DNA of 64,000 nt from a virus. Position numbers and translations under genes: made by a program. This document shows, in pieces, positions 1-5,211 of the stretch (position 1 is its first letter; every line of letters begins with the position of its first letter). Below the pieces are notes generated by a model that made no database searches, was not told the origin of the DNA, and saw only the letters and a list, made by a program, of their open reading frames with translations. Where the stretch lies: the IMG/VR virus record IMGVR_UViG_3300034072_000578, positions 44,413 to 108,412 of that record; one strand, 5' to 3'.

Positions 1-168
1 AGAGACTTCCCCGGCTACGTCTTTCAGGTAATTAGCAATAGAGCCATTGATACAGGTAATTCCTTCGATGACTTCTATAAAGGCCGGAACGATGGTATCA
101 TCATCAACGATGGTAGCTTAGATGACCTAAGAGACACCGTTGAAAGAGCGATTAGAAGATATCTTTAA
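1..168 (+). CDS. C-terminal end of an unidentified protein (5' partial)
   Basis: An open frame enters from the left edge and stops with TAA at 166-168, giving the last 55 residues of a protein. The tail is rich in Asp and Asn and ends with the basic residues RRYL. I do not recognise it. The next gene starts 12 bases later behind an AGAAGGG ribosome binding site, so the two are probably co-transcribed. Confidence 0.6.
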   Translation, partial: RDFPGYVFQVISNRAIDTGNSFDDFYKGRNDGIIINDGSLDDLRDTVERAIRRYL

Positions 169-179
169 GAAGGGTTTAC

Positions 180-461
180 ATGGGCGACGAAACTGATAAA
201 AAGCAACCACCAGAACGCAGCGCGGTCTTTTCCACGACTGACGGGAAGAAAGTAAGAATTGAGTTTGACAAGGTTTTCTCTTACGTAGGTAAGACCAAAA
301 ATCATAGCACAACTATTGAATATGGTTATAGTTACGAAAAAGAAAGTCGCGAGACATTCATTTTAGATATTGACTTTGATGAATTCGATGATAAACTCAC
401 AACTTATCAAAAAGAATTAAGAGATTATTACAGAGAGTTTGAAACAAGCTCTTCGTATTGA
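180..461 (+). CDS. Hypothetical protein, 93 aa
   Basis: ATG preceded by AAGAAGGG at good spacing. The protein is charged, with a Lys/Glu-rich N-terminus and a C-terminal half rich in Asp, Glu and Tyr. No family is recognised. Its TGA stop (459-461) directly abuts the first base of the following tRNA, so the mRNA 3' end is presumably made by tRNA processing. Confidence 0.6.
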   Translation: MGDETDKKQPPERSAVFSTTDGKKVRIEFDKVFSYVGKTKNHSTTIEYGYSYEKESRETFILDIDFDEFDDKLTTYQKELRDYYREFETSSSY

Positions 462-539
462 TGCGGGATAGTAGCAGTCTGGTAGCTCGCCACTCTCATA
501 AGGTGGAGGTCGAGGGTTCAAATCCCTCTCCCGCATCCA
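462..539 (+). tRNA. tRNA-Met(CAT), initiator-like
   Basis: TGCGGGA pairs with TCCCGCA, then T and CCA. The anticodon loop is CTCATAA and the T-loop TTCAAAT. The D-arm (AGCAG.CTGGTAGCTCG) is that of bacterial initiator tRNA. However, the 1-72 pair is T-A rather than the unpaired C-A of fMet, and the GGG/CCC pairs of the initiator anticodon stem are absent, so the role in initiation is uncertain. Confidence 0.85.
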
Positions 540-546
540 GATTTTC

Positions 547-622
547 GGGGAAGTAGCTCAGTTGGATAGAGCAAAGCCACTTTAGGGCTTGTGCGTTGGT
601 TCGAGTCCAACCTTCCCCACCA
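547..622 (+). tRNA. tRNA, anticodon unclear (TTT, Lys, at standard spacing)
   Basis: The acceptor GGGGAAG/CTTCCCC is perfect, followed by A and CCA. The D-arm GCTC/GAGC is normal and the T-arm is GTTGG-TTCGAGT-CCAAC. The anticodon stem AAGCC/GGCTT encloses ACTTTAG, which puts C at position 33 where U is nearly universal. At standard spacing the anticodon is TTT (Lys). The unusual position 33 means the decoding is not certain. Confidence 0.7.
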
Positions 623-857
623 CAGTTAAACAACTTAGTAACGACTAAAGTATATGCCCGTCTTGCTAAGGTATCTATGGACAACTGCTGATGCACGTTA
701 AATCCCTGAGGCAAGGGTTTGCAGAGGTCATAGGTTTATTTGTTTGTGACGGGAGATTACCACTCAGAAGCTACGGCTTGCTGCGGTAATGATACCACCG
801 GGTTTACGGTCATCCTGCTTATAGCAAAAACCGGCAAGTTTTAGCCTTAAAGGCTTT
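623..857 (+). ncRNA. Structured inter-tRNA spacer, possible small RNA
   Basis: There is no credible gene in these 235 bases, but several helices can be drawn: CCCGTC (657-662) with GACGGG (748-753); ATTACC (756-761) with GGTAAT (785-790); and inside the latter AAGC-TACG-GCTT (768-779), a UNCG tetraloop hairpin. A CCCT/AGGG hairpin lies near 703-716. It may be a processed stable RNA or only spacer structure guiding tRNA maturation. Confidence 0.45.
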
Positions 858-935
858 CGGGAATTAGCGCAGTCTGGTCAGCGTGTGCCCTTTGGAGGGG
901 TGAGGTCGTAGGTTCGAATCCTACATTCCCGACCA
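858..935 (+). tRNA. tRNA-Pro(TGG)
   Basis: Acceptor CGGGAAT/ATTCCCG with A73 and CCA. C1-G72 is typical of proline tRNA. The anticodon stem TGCCC/GGGTG encloses TTTGGAG, giving anticodon TGG for CCN codons. The T-loop is TTCGAAT. Confidence 0.93.
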
Positions 936-951
936 TTTACAGCTACGGCTG
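936..951 (+). other. UNCG hairpin four bases after a tRNA CCA end
   Basis: After the CCA of tRNA-Pro comes TTTA and then CAGC-TACG-GCTG, a perfect 4-bp hairpin with a very stable cUNCGg-type tetraloop. The same arrangement (CCA, TTTA, hairpin) recurs after tRNA-Phe at 3326-3341, which suggests an RNA-processing or stability element. Confidence 0.5.
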
Positions 952-1006
952 CTTGGGTGAGCAAAACAAATACCTTGGAACTTTGGCTAGTTCCTAAAAG
1001 CTCAAT

Positions 1007-1092
1007 GCGGGATTGGTGGAACTGGATATACACATATGCCTTAGAAGCATACGCCGAAAGGATTGAGAGTTCGAGTCTCTCATCCCGCACCA
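1007..1092 (+). tRNA. tRNA-Leu(TAG)
   Basis: Acceptor GCGGGAT/ATCCCGC, A73, CCA. The anticodon loop CTTAGAA in stem TATGC/GCATA gives anticodon TAG (CUA codons). A long variable arm (class II) is present, as expected for leucine tRNA. Confidence 0.93.
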
Positions 1093-1143
1093 GTTTATTT
1101 TAATAAGAAACTATGTTATTATCCTCACAAACGAGGTAATAAC

Positions 1144-1698
1144 ATGGACAGATCAAAATTCTATTCTACGGTAAGAGCTAAACTAGGCTCTCTTACACAA
1201 TCACAAATCAATGGCTTTGAGACAGTGCTAGATGCGCTAGAGGGTCAACCTCTTTCGCACAGAGCGTATTCGCTCGCAACTGCTTGGCATGAAACCAATA
1301 AAACTATGCTCCCTGTTGTCGAAGCCTATTGGCTTTCGGAAGCATGGCGTAAGAAGAACTTAAGATACTATCCTTGGCATGGTCGCGGTTATGTTCAATT
1401 AACATGGGAATATAACTACAAGAGAGCAGATAAAGAACTTGGTCTAAAAGGGACTTTACTTGCTAATCCTGATCGTGCTATGGAACCTAAGATTGCTGCT
1501 AAGGTTATGCGCCTAGGTATGGATGAGGGATGGTTTACTAACGTAAAGCTATCTGACTGCCTACCAATGAGAGGCGTAGCTACTAGAGCGCAATACATGA
1601 AAGCAAGAACAATCATCAATGGATCGGATAAAGCCGACCTAATTGAAGATTATGCGCAGGTGTTCGAAAGAGCGCTTCGTGATGGAGGTTTAGTATAA
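1144..1698 (+). CDS. GH19-type endolysin (chitinase-like lysozyme)
   Basis: A 184-residue lysin of the glycoside hydrolase 19 / lysozyme-like fold, expected to cut peptidoglycan glycan strands at lysis. The HET triad at 49-51 carries the likely catalytic Glu50. GRGYVQLTW at 80-88 is the conserved substrate-groove segment of this family. There is no signal peptide, so a holin would be needed for access to the wall. The ATG at 1144 was chosen because it follows GAGGTAATAAC. An in-frame upstream ATG at 1063 lies inside the preceding tRNA and is not plausible. The lysin sits alone in the tRNA region. The only nearby membrane protein of suitable size is the - strand gene ending at 7982. Confidence 0.85.
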   Translation: MDRSKFYSTVRAKLGSLTQSQINGFETVLDALEGQPLSHRAYSLATAWHETNKTMLPVVEAYWLSEAWRKKNLRYYPWHGRGYVQLTWEYNYKRADKELGLKGTLLANPDRAMEPKIAAKVMRLGMDEGWFTNVKLSDCLPMRGVATRAQYMKARTIINGSDKADLIEDYAQVFERALRDGGLV

Positions 1699-1748
1699 TG
1701 AGTAGTTGTAGAACAAGAGATATTCCAGACCAGCAATGGGGTGGATAA
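1698..1748 (+). CDS. Possible 16-aa microprotein after the endolysin
   Basis: The ATG overlaps the endolysin stop (TAATG) and 16 codons follow to TAA. The peptide begins MSSCRTRD. The overlap is the only support. It may be an untranslated stretch before the next tRNA. Confidence 0.2.
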   Translation: MSSCRTRDIPDQQWGG

Positions 1749-1755
1749 TCTATAT

Positions 1756-1837
1756 CCCCTAGTAACAACGGCGGCTACGAACCGCTAGTAACGTAACTGG
1801 ATTGAAAATGCAGGTTCGAATCCTGTCTAGGGGTCCA
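1756..1837 (+). tRNA. tRNA-like, Arg(ACG) anticodon arm, D-arm missing
   Basis: Acceptor CCCCTAG/CTAGGGG is perfect (1756-1762 with 1827-1833), followed by T and CCA, and the T-arm GCAGG-TTCGAAT-CCTGT is normal. GGCGG-CTACGAA-CCGCT (1770-1786) is a classical Arg(ACG) anticodon arm. But only five bases (ACAAC) stand where the D-arm should be, and the region between the anticodon and T arms is 23 nt long. The gene is either decayed, chimeric, or a genuinely D-armless tRNA. Confidence 0.45.
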
Positions 1838-1846
1838 TTTTAATAA

Positions 1847-1921
1847 CGGCGTGTAGCATAACGGTTAGTGCATCCCACTGATAATGGGCAGATGGAAGTT
1901 CGATTCTTCCCTCGCCGACCA
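1847..1921 (+). tRNA. tRNA-Ile(GAT)
   Basis: Acceptor CGGCGTG/CTCGCCG pairs except for a T-T mismatch at 6-67, then A73 and CCA. The anticodon stem TCCCA/TGGGC encloses CTGATAA, giving anticodon GAT. The T-arm is GGAAG-TTCGATT-CTTCC. Confidence 0.88.
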
Positions 1922-1981
1922 ATTTAAACTGTCCTCATTTGGCCAGTTATGACGAATTACGGGACTTAATTGTCCATATAT

Positions 1982-2055
1982 GGCCGGTTACGTTAATAGT
2001 AAACTACCCTCCTTACAAGTGGGGATCAGCGGGGCAGAACCGCTACTGGCTACCA
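1982..2055 (+). tRNA. tRNA-Val(TAC), atypical D- and T-loops
   Basis: All arm lengths fit a 74-nt tRNA: acceptor GGCCGGT/ACTGGCT (two G-T pairs), 8-9 TA, anticodon arm CCCTC-CTTACAA-GTGGG (one T-T mismatch), T stem AGCGG/CCGCT, A73, CCA. The loop CTTACAA is that of valine tRNA, anticodon TAC. The T-loop is GGCAGAA instead of TTCRANN and the D-loop AATAGTA lacks GG, although G19-C56 could still pair. A second acceptor-like copy (GGCCAGT, 1941-1947) upstream pairs equally well with the same 3' strand. Confidence 0.55.
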
Positions 2056-2061
2056 TTTATT

Positions 2062-2469
2062 ATGACATACAAAATAACAAACTGTAATTATTGCAATGTA
2101 GAATTCAGATATTGTGATTCGAAAAGAACTGGTAAGTTTTGTTCTAACCAGTGTTTTCAAGATCATAGATATGAATTCGTTACTAGGCCGAATATTCTTT
2201 TAGGTTTGACGGACGCCAAACAATTAAGAGATAGACTTCTAAAAGATACTCCTTATTGCTCAGAGTGTGGAGTAGGAGAGTTTTGGGAAGGTAAGAAGTT
2301 ATCATTACAGATCGATCATTTTGATGGCGATAGTGATAACAACGCCCCTTATAACTTAAGAGTTTTGTGTCCTAATTGTCATTCTCAGACTGATAATTAT
2401 GGGATTAAAAATAAAGGATCGTCATCTAGACGTTCTAAATATCTAAAAGAATATAAATCTAATTACTAA
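2062..2469 (+). CDS. HNH endonuclease with zinc-binding cysteines
   Basis: A 135-residue HNH protein. The N-terminus has CNYC and a later cysteine cluster. The C-terminal half has CSECG, then IDHFDGDSDNN, then NLRVLCPNCHSQT, which is the beta-beta-alpha metal finger of HNH nucleases with zinc-ribbon cysteines. The start was placed at the ATG six bases after a tRNA CCA. A TTG-initiated longer frame from 1939 would read through that tRNA. It is a typical free-standing homing-type gene lodged between tRNA genes. The Shine-Dalgarno sequence is weak. Confidence 0.75.
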   Translation: MTYKITNCNYCNVEFRYCDSKRTGKFCSNQCFQDHRYEFVTRPNILLGLTDAKQLRDRLLKDTPYCSECGVGEFWEGKKLSLQIDHFDGDSDNNAPYNLRVLCPNCHSQTDNYGIKNKGSSSRRSKYLKEYKSNY

Positions 2470-2474
2470 TTTCA

Positions 2475-2530
2475 GGGTGACTAGCTTAGGTTGGTTATAA
2501 AGAAGGCTAGTTTTAAAGTTCGCCTCCACC
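2475..2530 (+). other. Decayed tRNA-like remnant
   Basis: The stretch starts GGGTGACTAGCTTAGG, with a D-arm-like segment containing GG and a T-arm-like AGTTCGCCT, and it ends CACC. It is only about 56 nt long, lacks a recognisable anticodon arm and has no CCA. I read it as a broken tRNA between the HNH gene and tRNA-Ser. Confidence 0.3.
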
Positions 2531-2542
2531 GATTAATTCATT

Positions 2543-2632
2543 GGATCATTGGGCGAGTGGTTTATGCCGTGTCCCTGCTAAGGACATGCACCTTAACCGG
2601 TGCCGTTGGTTCGAATCCAACATGATCCGCCA
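2543..2632 (+). tRNA. tRNA-Ser(GCT)
   Basis: Acceptor GGATCAT/ATGATCC, G73, CCA. The anticodon stem TGTCC/GGACA encloses CTGCTAA, anticodon GCT. A long variable arm (GCACC...GGTGC) marks class II. G73 is the serine discriminator. Confidence 0.93.
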
Positions 2633-2659
2633 GTTTAACACTAATAAGAGTATCTAATA

Positions 2660-2911
2660 ATGCGTATCTATTTTGCCGCTAGCAACAATGGTGATGGTTC
2701 TTCAAGCGTCCATTTCTTCGAAAGTAAGAAGTGTATCGACCTTTTAGAAGAGCATGACCTAGAAGGATATGGCGGTTGCGAAGGTGGCGACTGGATGGAT
2801 ATTGACGGTTCTGTTACTGGAATTAATATCGAAACTTTAGAAGAAGTAGTTGACTACCTAGTTGACTACGGCTATATAGATGAAGAAGACGCAGAGCGTC
2901 TAAAAGCTTAA
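2660..2911 (+). CDS. Hypothetical acidic protein, 83 aa
   Basis: A strongly acidic small protein with Glu/Asp runs in its second half, preceded by TAAGAG. No family is recognised. It sits between tRNA-Ser and tRNA-Thr, which start 8 bases after its stop. Confidence 0.6.
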   Translation: MRIYFAASNNGDGSSSVHFFESKKCIDLLEEHDLEGYGGCEGGDWMDIDGSVTGINIETLEEVVDYLVDYGYIDEEDAERLKA

Positions 2912-2918
2912 AAGACAT

Positions 2919-3001
2919 GCTAGTGTCGCATAGTGGTCCATTGCACCGATCTTGTAAGTCGGAATTCCAGATCGTGGGTTCGAATCCCACCACTAGCTCC
3001 A
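2919..3001 (+). tRNA. tRNA-Thr(TGT)
   Basis: Acceptor GCTAGTG/CACTAGC, T73, CCA. The anticodon stem CCGAT/GTCGG encloses CTTGTAA, anticodon TGT. The T-loop is TTCGAAT. The variable region is 11 nt, longer than usual for threonine tRNA. Confidence 0.87.
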
Positions 3002-3008
3002 TTAATAA

Positions 3009-3057
3009 TTAAGGCCGGAACACTACGGTAAAGAGCTTCGATAGAAGCTTGCCTTAA
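3009..3057 (+). other. Three-way-junction-like structured spacer
   Basis: TTAAGGC (3009-3015) pairs with GCCTTAA (3051-3057) and encloses a CCG/CGG hairpin and the perfect hairpin AGCTTC-GATA-GAAGCT (3034-3049). It fills the gap between tRNA-Thr and tRNA-Ala. Confidence 0.4.
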
Positions 3058-3058
3058 T

Positions 3059-3135
3059 GGGGAATTAGCTCATTTGGGTAGAGCGTCGCACTTGCACTGC
3101 GAAGGCAAAGAGTTCGAACCTCTTATTCTCCACCA
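3059..3135 (+). tRNA. tRNA-Ala(TGC)
   Basis: Acceptor GGGGAAT/ATTCTCC with a G-T pair at 3-70, the alanine identity element, then A73 and CCA. The anticodon stem TCGCA/TGCGA encloses CTTGCAC, anticodon TGC. Confidence 0.92.
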
Positions 3136-3146
3136 GATTAAATAAC

Positions 3147-3243
3147 GGAAGTATGGCAGAGTCTGGTTTATCGCGCTCGCCTTGAAAGCGAGAGTGGGCC
3201 TTAAACAAGTCCACCGTGGGTTCGAATCCTACTGCTTCCTCCA
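3147..3243 (+). tRNA. tRNA-Ser(TGA)
   Basis: Acceptor GGAAGTA/TGCTTCC, T73, CCA. The anticodon stem CTCGC/GCGAG encloses CTTGAAA, anticodon TGA. A long variable arm marks class II. The discriminator is T instead of the usual G. Confidence 0.9.
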
Positions 3244-3249
3244 GAATAC

Positions 3250-3325
3250 GGGTCGGTAGCTCAGTTGGTAGAGCATGGGGCTGAAAATCTCAGTGTCGAG
3301 AGTTCAATTCTCTCCCCTCCCACCA
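3250..3325 (+). tRNA. tRNA-Phe(GAA) with two acceptor mismatches
   Basis: Loop CTGAAAA in stem TGGGG/TCTCA gives anticodon GAA, and the D-arm TAGCTCAGTTGGTAGAGC and T-arm GAGAG-TTCAATT-CTCTC are normal. The acceptor strands GGGTCGG and CCCTCCC pair at five of seven positions, with T-T and C-C mismatches at 4-69 and 5-68. The gene may be decaying. Confidence 0.82.
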
Positions 3326-3341
3326 TTTACAACTTCGGTTG
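3326..3341 (+). other. UUCG hairpin four bases after a tRNA CCA end
   Basis: After the CCA of tRNA-Phe comes TTTA and then CAAC-TTCG-GTTG, a perfect hairpin with a UUCG tetraloop. This is the same layout as at 936-951 with a different stem sequence, so structure rather than sequence is shared. Confidence 0.5.
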
Positions 3342-3376
3342 CTCGGACTTGCCACAGTCCTTTCAAAATTCCTAAC

Positions 3377-3450
3377 GCGGGCTTGGCGTAGTGTTAGCGT
3401 GTCTGGCTTCCAACCAGAAGGCAAGAGTTAGATTCTCTTAGTCCGCACCA
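3377..3450 (+). tRNA. tRNA-Gly(TCC) with T-loop TTAGATT
   Basis: Acceptor GCGGGCT/AGTCCGC, A73, CCA. The anticodon stem TCTGG/CCAGA encloses CTTCCAA, anticodon TCC. The T-loop has A56 in place of C56, and the D-loop AGTGTTA has T in place of G19, so the 19-56 tertiary pair would be U-A instead of G-C. Confidence 0.88.
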
Positions 3451-3468
3451 TAATTAAATACGGCACTT

Positions 3469-3960
3469 ATGACAGAATTAGATAGGTTTTTATCTTATAT
3501 TTTAGTTTCTGAAACAAACTGTTGGGAATGGCAAGGCGCTTTAAGTGAAAAGGGCTATGGCGTTTTCAACATGGGTTCTAGAAAAGAAGGTAATAAAAGA
3601 ACTATAAGAGCGCACCGATATTCTTATATGAAATATAAAGGCGAATTGGGCGAACTTCTAGTCTGTCATAAGTGCGACAACAGAAAGTGTTGCAATCCAG
3701 ATCATCTTTTTTTAGGAACTGATGAGGATAACATTAGGGATATGTGGGCTAAGGGTAGGCAACCTCCACCTTTAGTCCAACTAGGGTCAGCAAATAATAA
3801 TGCCATCTTGGATGATGTTAAAGTCGCTAAAATCAAATCTCTACTAGATACTTTTAACAATAAAGAATTAGGCGCTATGTTTGGCGTCAAGCATTCAACT
3901 ATATCCAAAATAAGAACGGGTAGAACTTGGGTGCATGTTCAGGGATCGTCTAATGGGTAG
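3469..3960 (+). CDS. HNH_3-type homing endonuclease with C-terminal HTH
   Basis: A 163-residue protein. The N-terminal half shows the HNH_3 pattern: CWEWQGA, AHRYSY, then CHKCDNRKCCNPDHLFLGT. The C-terminal 50 residues resemble a resolvase-type helix-turn-helix (NKELGAMFGVKHSTISKIRTG), a DNA-targeting domain shared with the HNH genes ending at 23300 and 49842. It starts 18 bases after tRNA-Gly, and its stop codon lies inside the D-arm region of tRNA-Gln (22-base overlap). It is a free-standing homing-type gene inside the tRNA region. Confidence 0.8.
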   Translation: MTELDRFLSYILVSETNCWEWQGALSEKGYGVFNMGSRKEGNKRTIRAHRYSYMKYKGELGELLVCHKCDNRKCCNPDHLFLGTDEDNIRDMWAKGRQPPPLVQLGSANNNAILDDVKVAKIKSLLDTFNNKELGAMFGVKHSTISKIRTGRTWVHVQGSSNG

Positions 3961-4013
3961 GACAACTGGTTTTGATCCAGTTAATAGGGGTTCGAGTCCC
4001 TTTCCCTGATCCA
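3939..4013 (+). tRNA. tRNA-Gln(TTG)
   Basis: Acceptor TCAGGGA/TCCCTGA is perfect, T73, CCA. The anticodon stem ACTGG/CCAGT encloses TTTTGAT, anticodon TTG. Its first 22 bases encode the last residues of the upstream HNH gene. Confidence 0.9.
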
Positions 4014-4023
4014 ATTCAAATAC

Positions 4024-4097
4024 GGGCTATTCGTTTAATGGTAGGACGCTGGATTGTCTATCCGGCAGCAGGGGTTCGATTCCCCTATAGCTCGCCA
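4024..4097 (+). tRNA. tRNA-Asp(GTC)
   Basis: Acceptor GGGCTAT/ATAGCTC, G73 (aspartate discriminator), CCA. The anticodon stem CTGGA/TCCGG encloses TTGTCTA, anticodon GTC. The T-loop is TTCGATT. Confidence 0.9.
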
Positions 4098-4218
4098 TTT
4101 GTCAGAAGGGGCGCTAATCCCTTCGCCGCTCCCTAACCGGTTATTAGGTGTTAGGGTGAGCTAGTGGAGTGAGTGGCGCTAGCAATAACTAAAGGAAGAC
4201 GTTCCTACCACAAACTAT
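4098..4218 (+). other. Structured inter-tRNA spacer
   Basis: There is no gene. Hairpins can be drawn: GAAGGG/CCCTTC, CCCTAAC/GTTAGGG around an inner ACC/GGT, and AGGAA-GACG-TTCCT just upstream of tRNA-His. It could be spacer structure or a small RNA. Confidence 0.35.
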
Positions 4219-4295
4219 CGATGGCGTAGTGTAAACGGTGAACATGGCGGATTGTGATTCCGCAGTTGAGGGTTCGAATCCCTCCGTCACGACCA
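4219..4295 (+). tRNA. tRNA-His(GTG)
   Basis: The anticodon stem GCGGA/TCCGC encloses TTGTGAT, anticodon GTG. D stem GTGT/ACAT with GG in the loop, T-arm GAGGG-TTCGAAT-CCCTC, A73, CCA. The 5' acceptor strand CGATGGCG pairs with CGTCACG only if one A is bulged, so the exact 5' end (and any G-1) is uncertain. Confidence 0.85.
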
Positions 4296-4310
4296 AATAC
4301 AGGATTAATT

Positions 4311-4718
4311 ATGAAGAGTTTTGACGAACTAAAGCAAGAACGTAACGAGCAACGATTAACAGGCTTACTAAACCAGCTTGTTTATTTCGATGAACGATTA
4401 GATGGTGCCATTAAAGCCCACGAAAAGAAGATGGATGAGCTTTATTTTCTCGAAGAAGAACTAAAGCAACTAACAGCTAACCCTTCTCTCCTAACGCAGG
4501 AGCAGGTCTCAGCTATTATTGAGAAGCTTAATAAGTTAATCTATGCCACAGGCGGGATCGTTTCTGGTAATCATATTATAGGTGGCTCTATTACCGCAGA
4601 CAAGATTGTAGCCCATTCTATTTGTGCAACGAATTTGTCGGATTGGCGTAACGCATCAAGCTCAGTAACAATTGCTGGCGGACAGGTAGCAAGTAACACT
4701 ATTTCAACTACTAGATAA
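4311..4718 (+). CDS. Hypothetical protein with coiled coil and tail-fibre-like repeat
   Basis: The 135-residue frame starts at ATG 4311 behind AGGA. The longer upstream frame runs through tRNA-His and was not used. Residues 1-60 are rich in Lys, Glu and Leu and look helical. Residues 80-130 contain the short hydrophobic repeat GGIVSGNHIIGGSITADKIVA, which resembles ADKI repeats of phage tail and host-specificity proteins. The function is unknown. A link to virion structure is only a suggestion from this motif. Confidence 0.6.
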   Translation: MKSFDELKQERNEQRLTGLLNQLVYFDERLDGAIKAHEKKMDELYFLEEELKQLTANPSLLTQEQVSAIIEKLNKLIYATGGIVSGNHIIGGSITADKIVAHSICATNLSDWRNASSSVTIAGGQVASNTISTTR

Positions 4719-4725
4719 TCAACTT

Positions 4726-4800
4726 AGGGGTGTAGTATAATGGCTATTACAGTCGACTCCAAATCCTCAGATCAGGGTTCGATTCCCTGCTCCCCTGCCA
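4726..4800 (+). tRNA. tRNA-Trp(CCA)
   Basis: Acceptor AGGGGTG/CTCCCCT (A1-T72, T-T at 6-67), G73 and CCA are tryptophan-like. Loop CTCCAAA gives anticodon CCA. The anticodon stem GTCGA/TCCTC has two mismatches (28-42 and 29-41), so stability is questionable. Confidence 0.82.
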
Positions 4801-4817
4801 TTTATAAGAGAATTTAA

Positions 4818-5123
4818 ATGAGCTTAGAAAAAGTATTAGAAATTTACAATGAAGACAGTTGGGGTCTAGAAGACTATATTGTCGATAAGACTGACTCCGA
4901 TTGGGTTCAGGATCATAAATACCAGTATCGTTCCTACATTATCAAGTATGAGGACGGCAAGTTTTACCAGATCAACGAAAGCCGTTCCGGCTCTTATCAT
5001 TCGGATTGGTATTACAACCCAGCAGAGATTTTCGAAGTCGAAAGACAAGAAAAAGTAGTTACTAAGACAGAAATCACTTGGCATATGGTCGGTGATCGTG
5101 TAGAGAGTAAAGATCGCTGGTAA
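4818..5123 (+). CDS. Hypothetical protein, 101 aa
   Basis: A small acidic protein rich in Tyr, Trp and Ser, preceded by AAGAGA. No family or motif is recognised. It lies alone between tRNA-Trp and tRNA-Asn. Confidence 0.6.
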   Translation: MSLEKVLEIYNEDSWGLEDYIVDKTDSDWVQDHKYQYRSYIIKYEDGKFYQINESRSGSYHSDWYYNPAEIFEVERQEKVVTKTEITWHMVGDRVESKDRW

Positions 5124-5133
5124 TAAGAATTTT

Positions 5134-5209
5134 TGGCTAGTAGCTTAACCGGTAAAGCCACTCACTGTTAATGAGTCAGATGCAGGTTCGACCCCTGCCT
5201 AGTCAGCCA
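5134..5209 (+). tRNA. tRNA-Asn(GTT)
   Basis: Acceptor TGGCTAG/CTAGTCA, G73, CCA. The anticodon stem ACTCA/TGAGT encloses CTGTTAA, anticodon GTT. The T-arm is GCAGG-TTCGACC-CCTGC. Confidence 0.92.
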
Positions 5210-5211
5210 GA

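Noticed and set aside
547-622. An ochre-suppressor reading (anticodon TTA) of the tRNA at 547
   Set aside because: It would need the anticodon loop shifted by one base, which destroys the stem. Genes here end in TAA, TAG and TGA alike, so there is no sign of stop-codon recoding.
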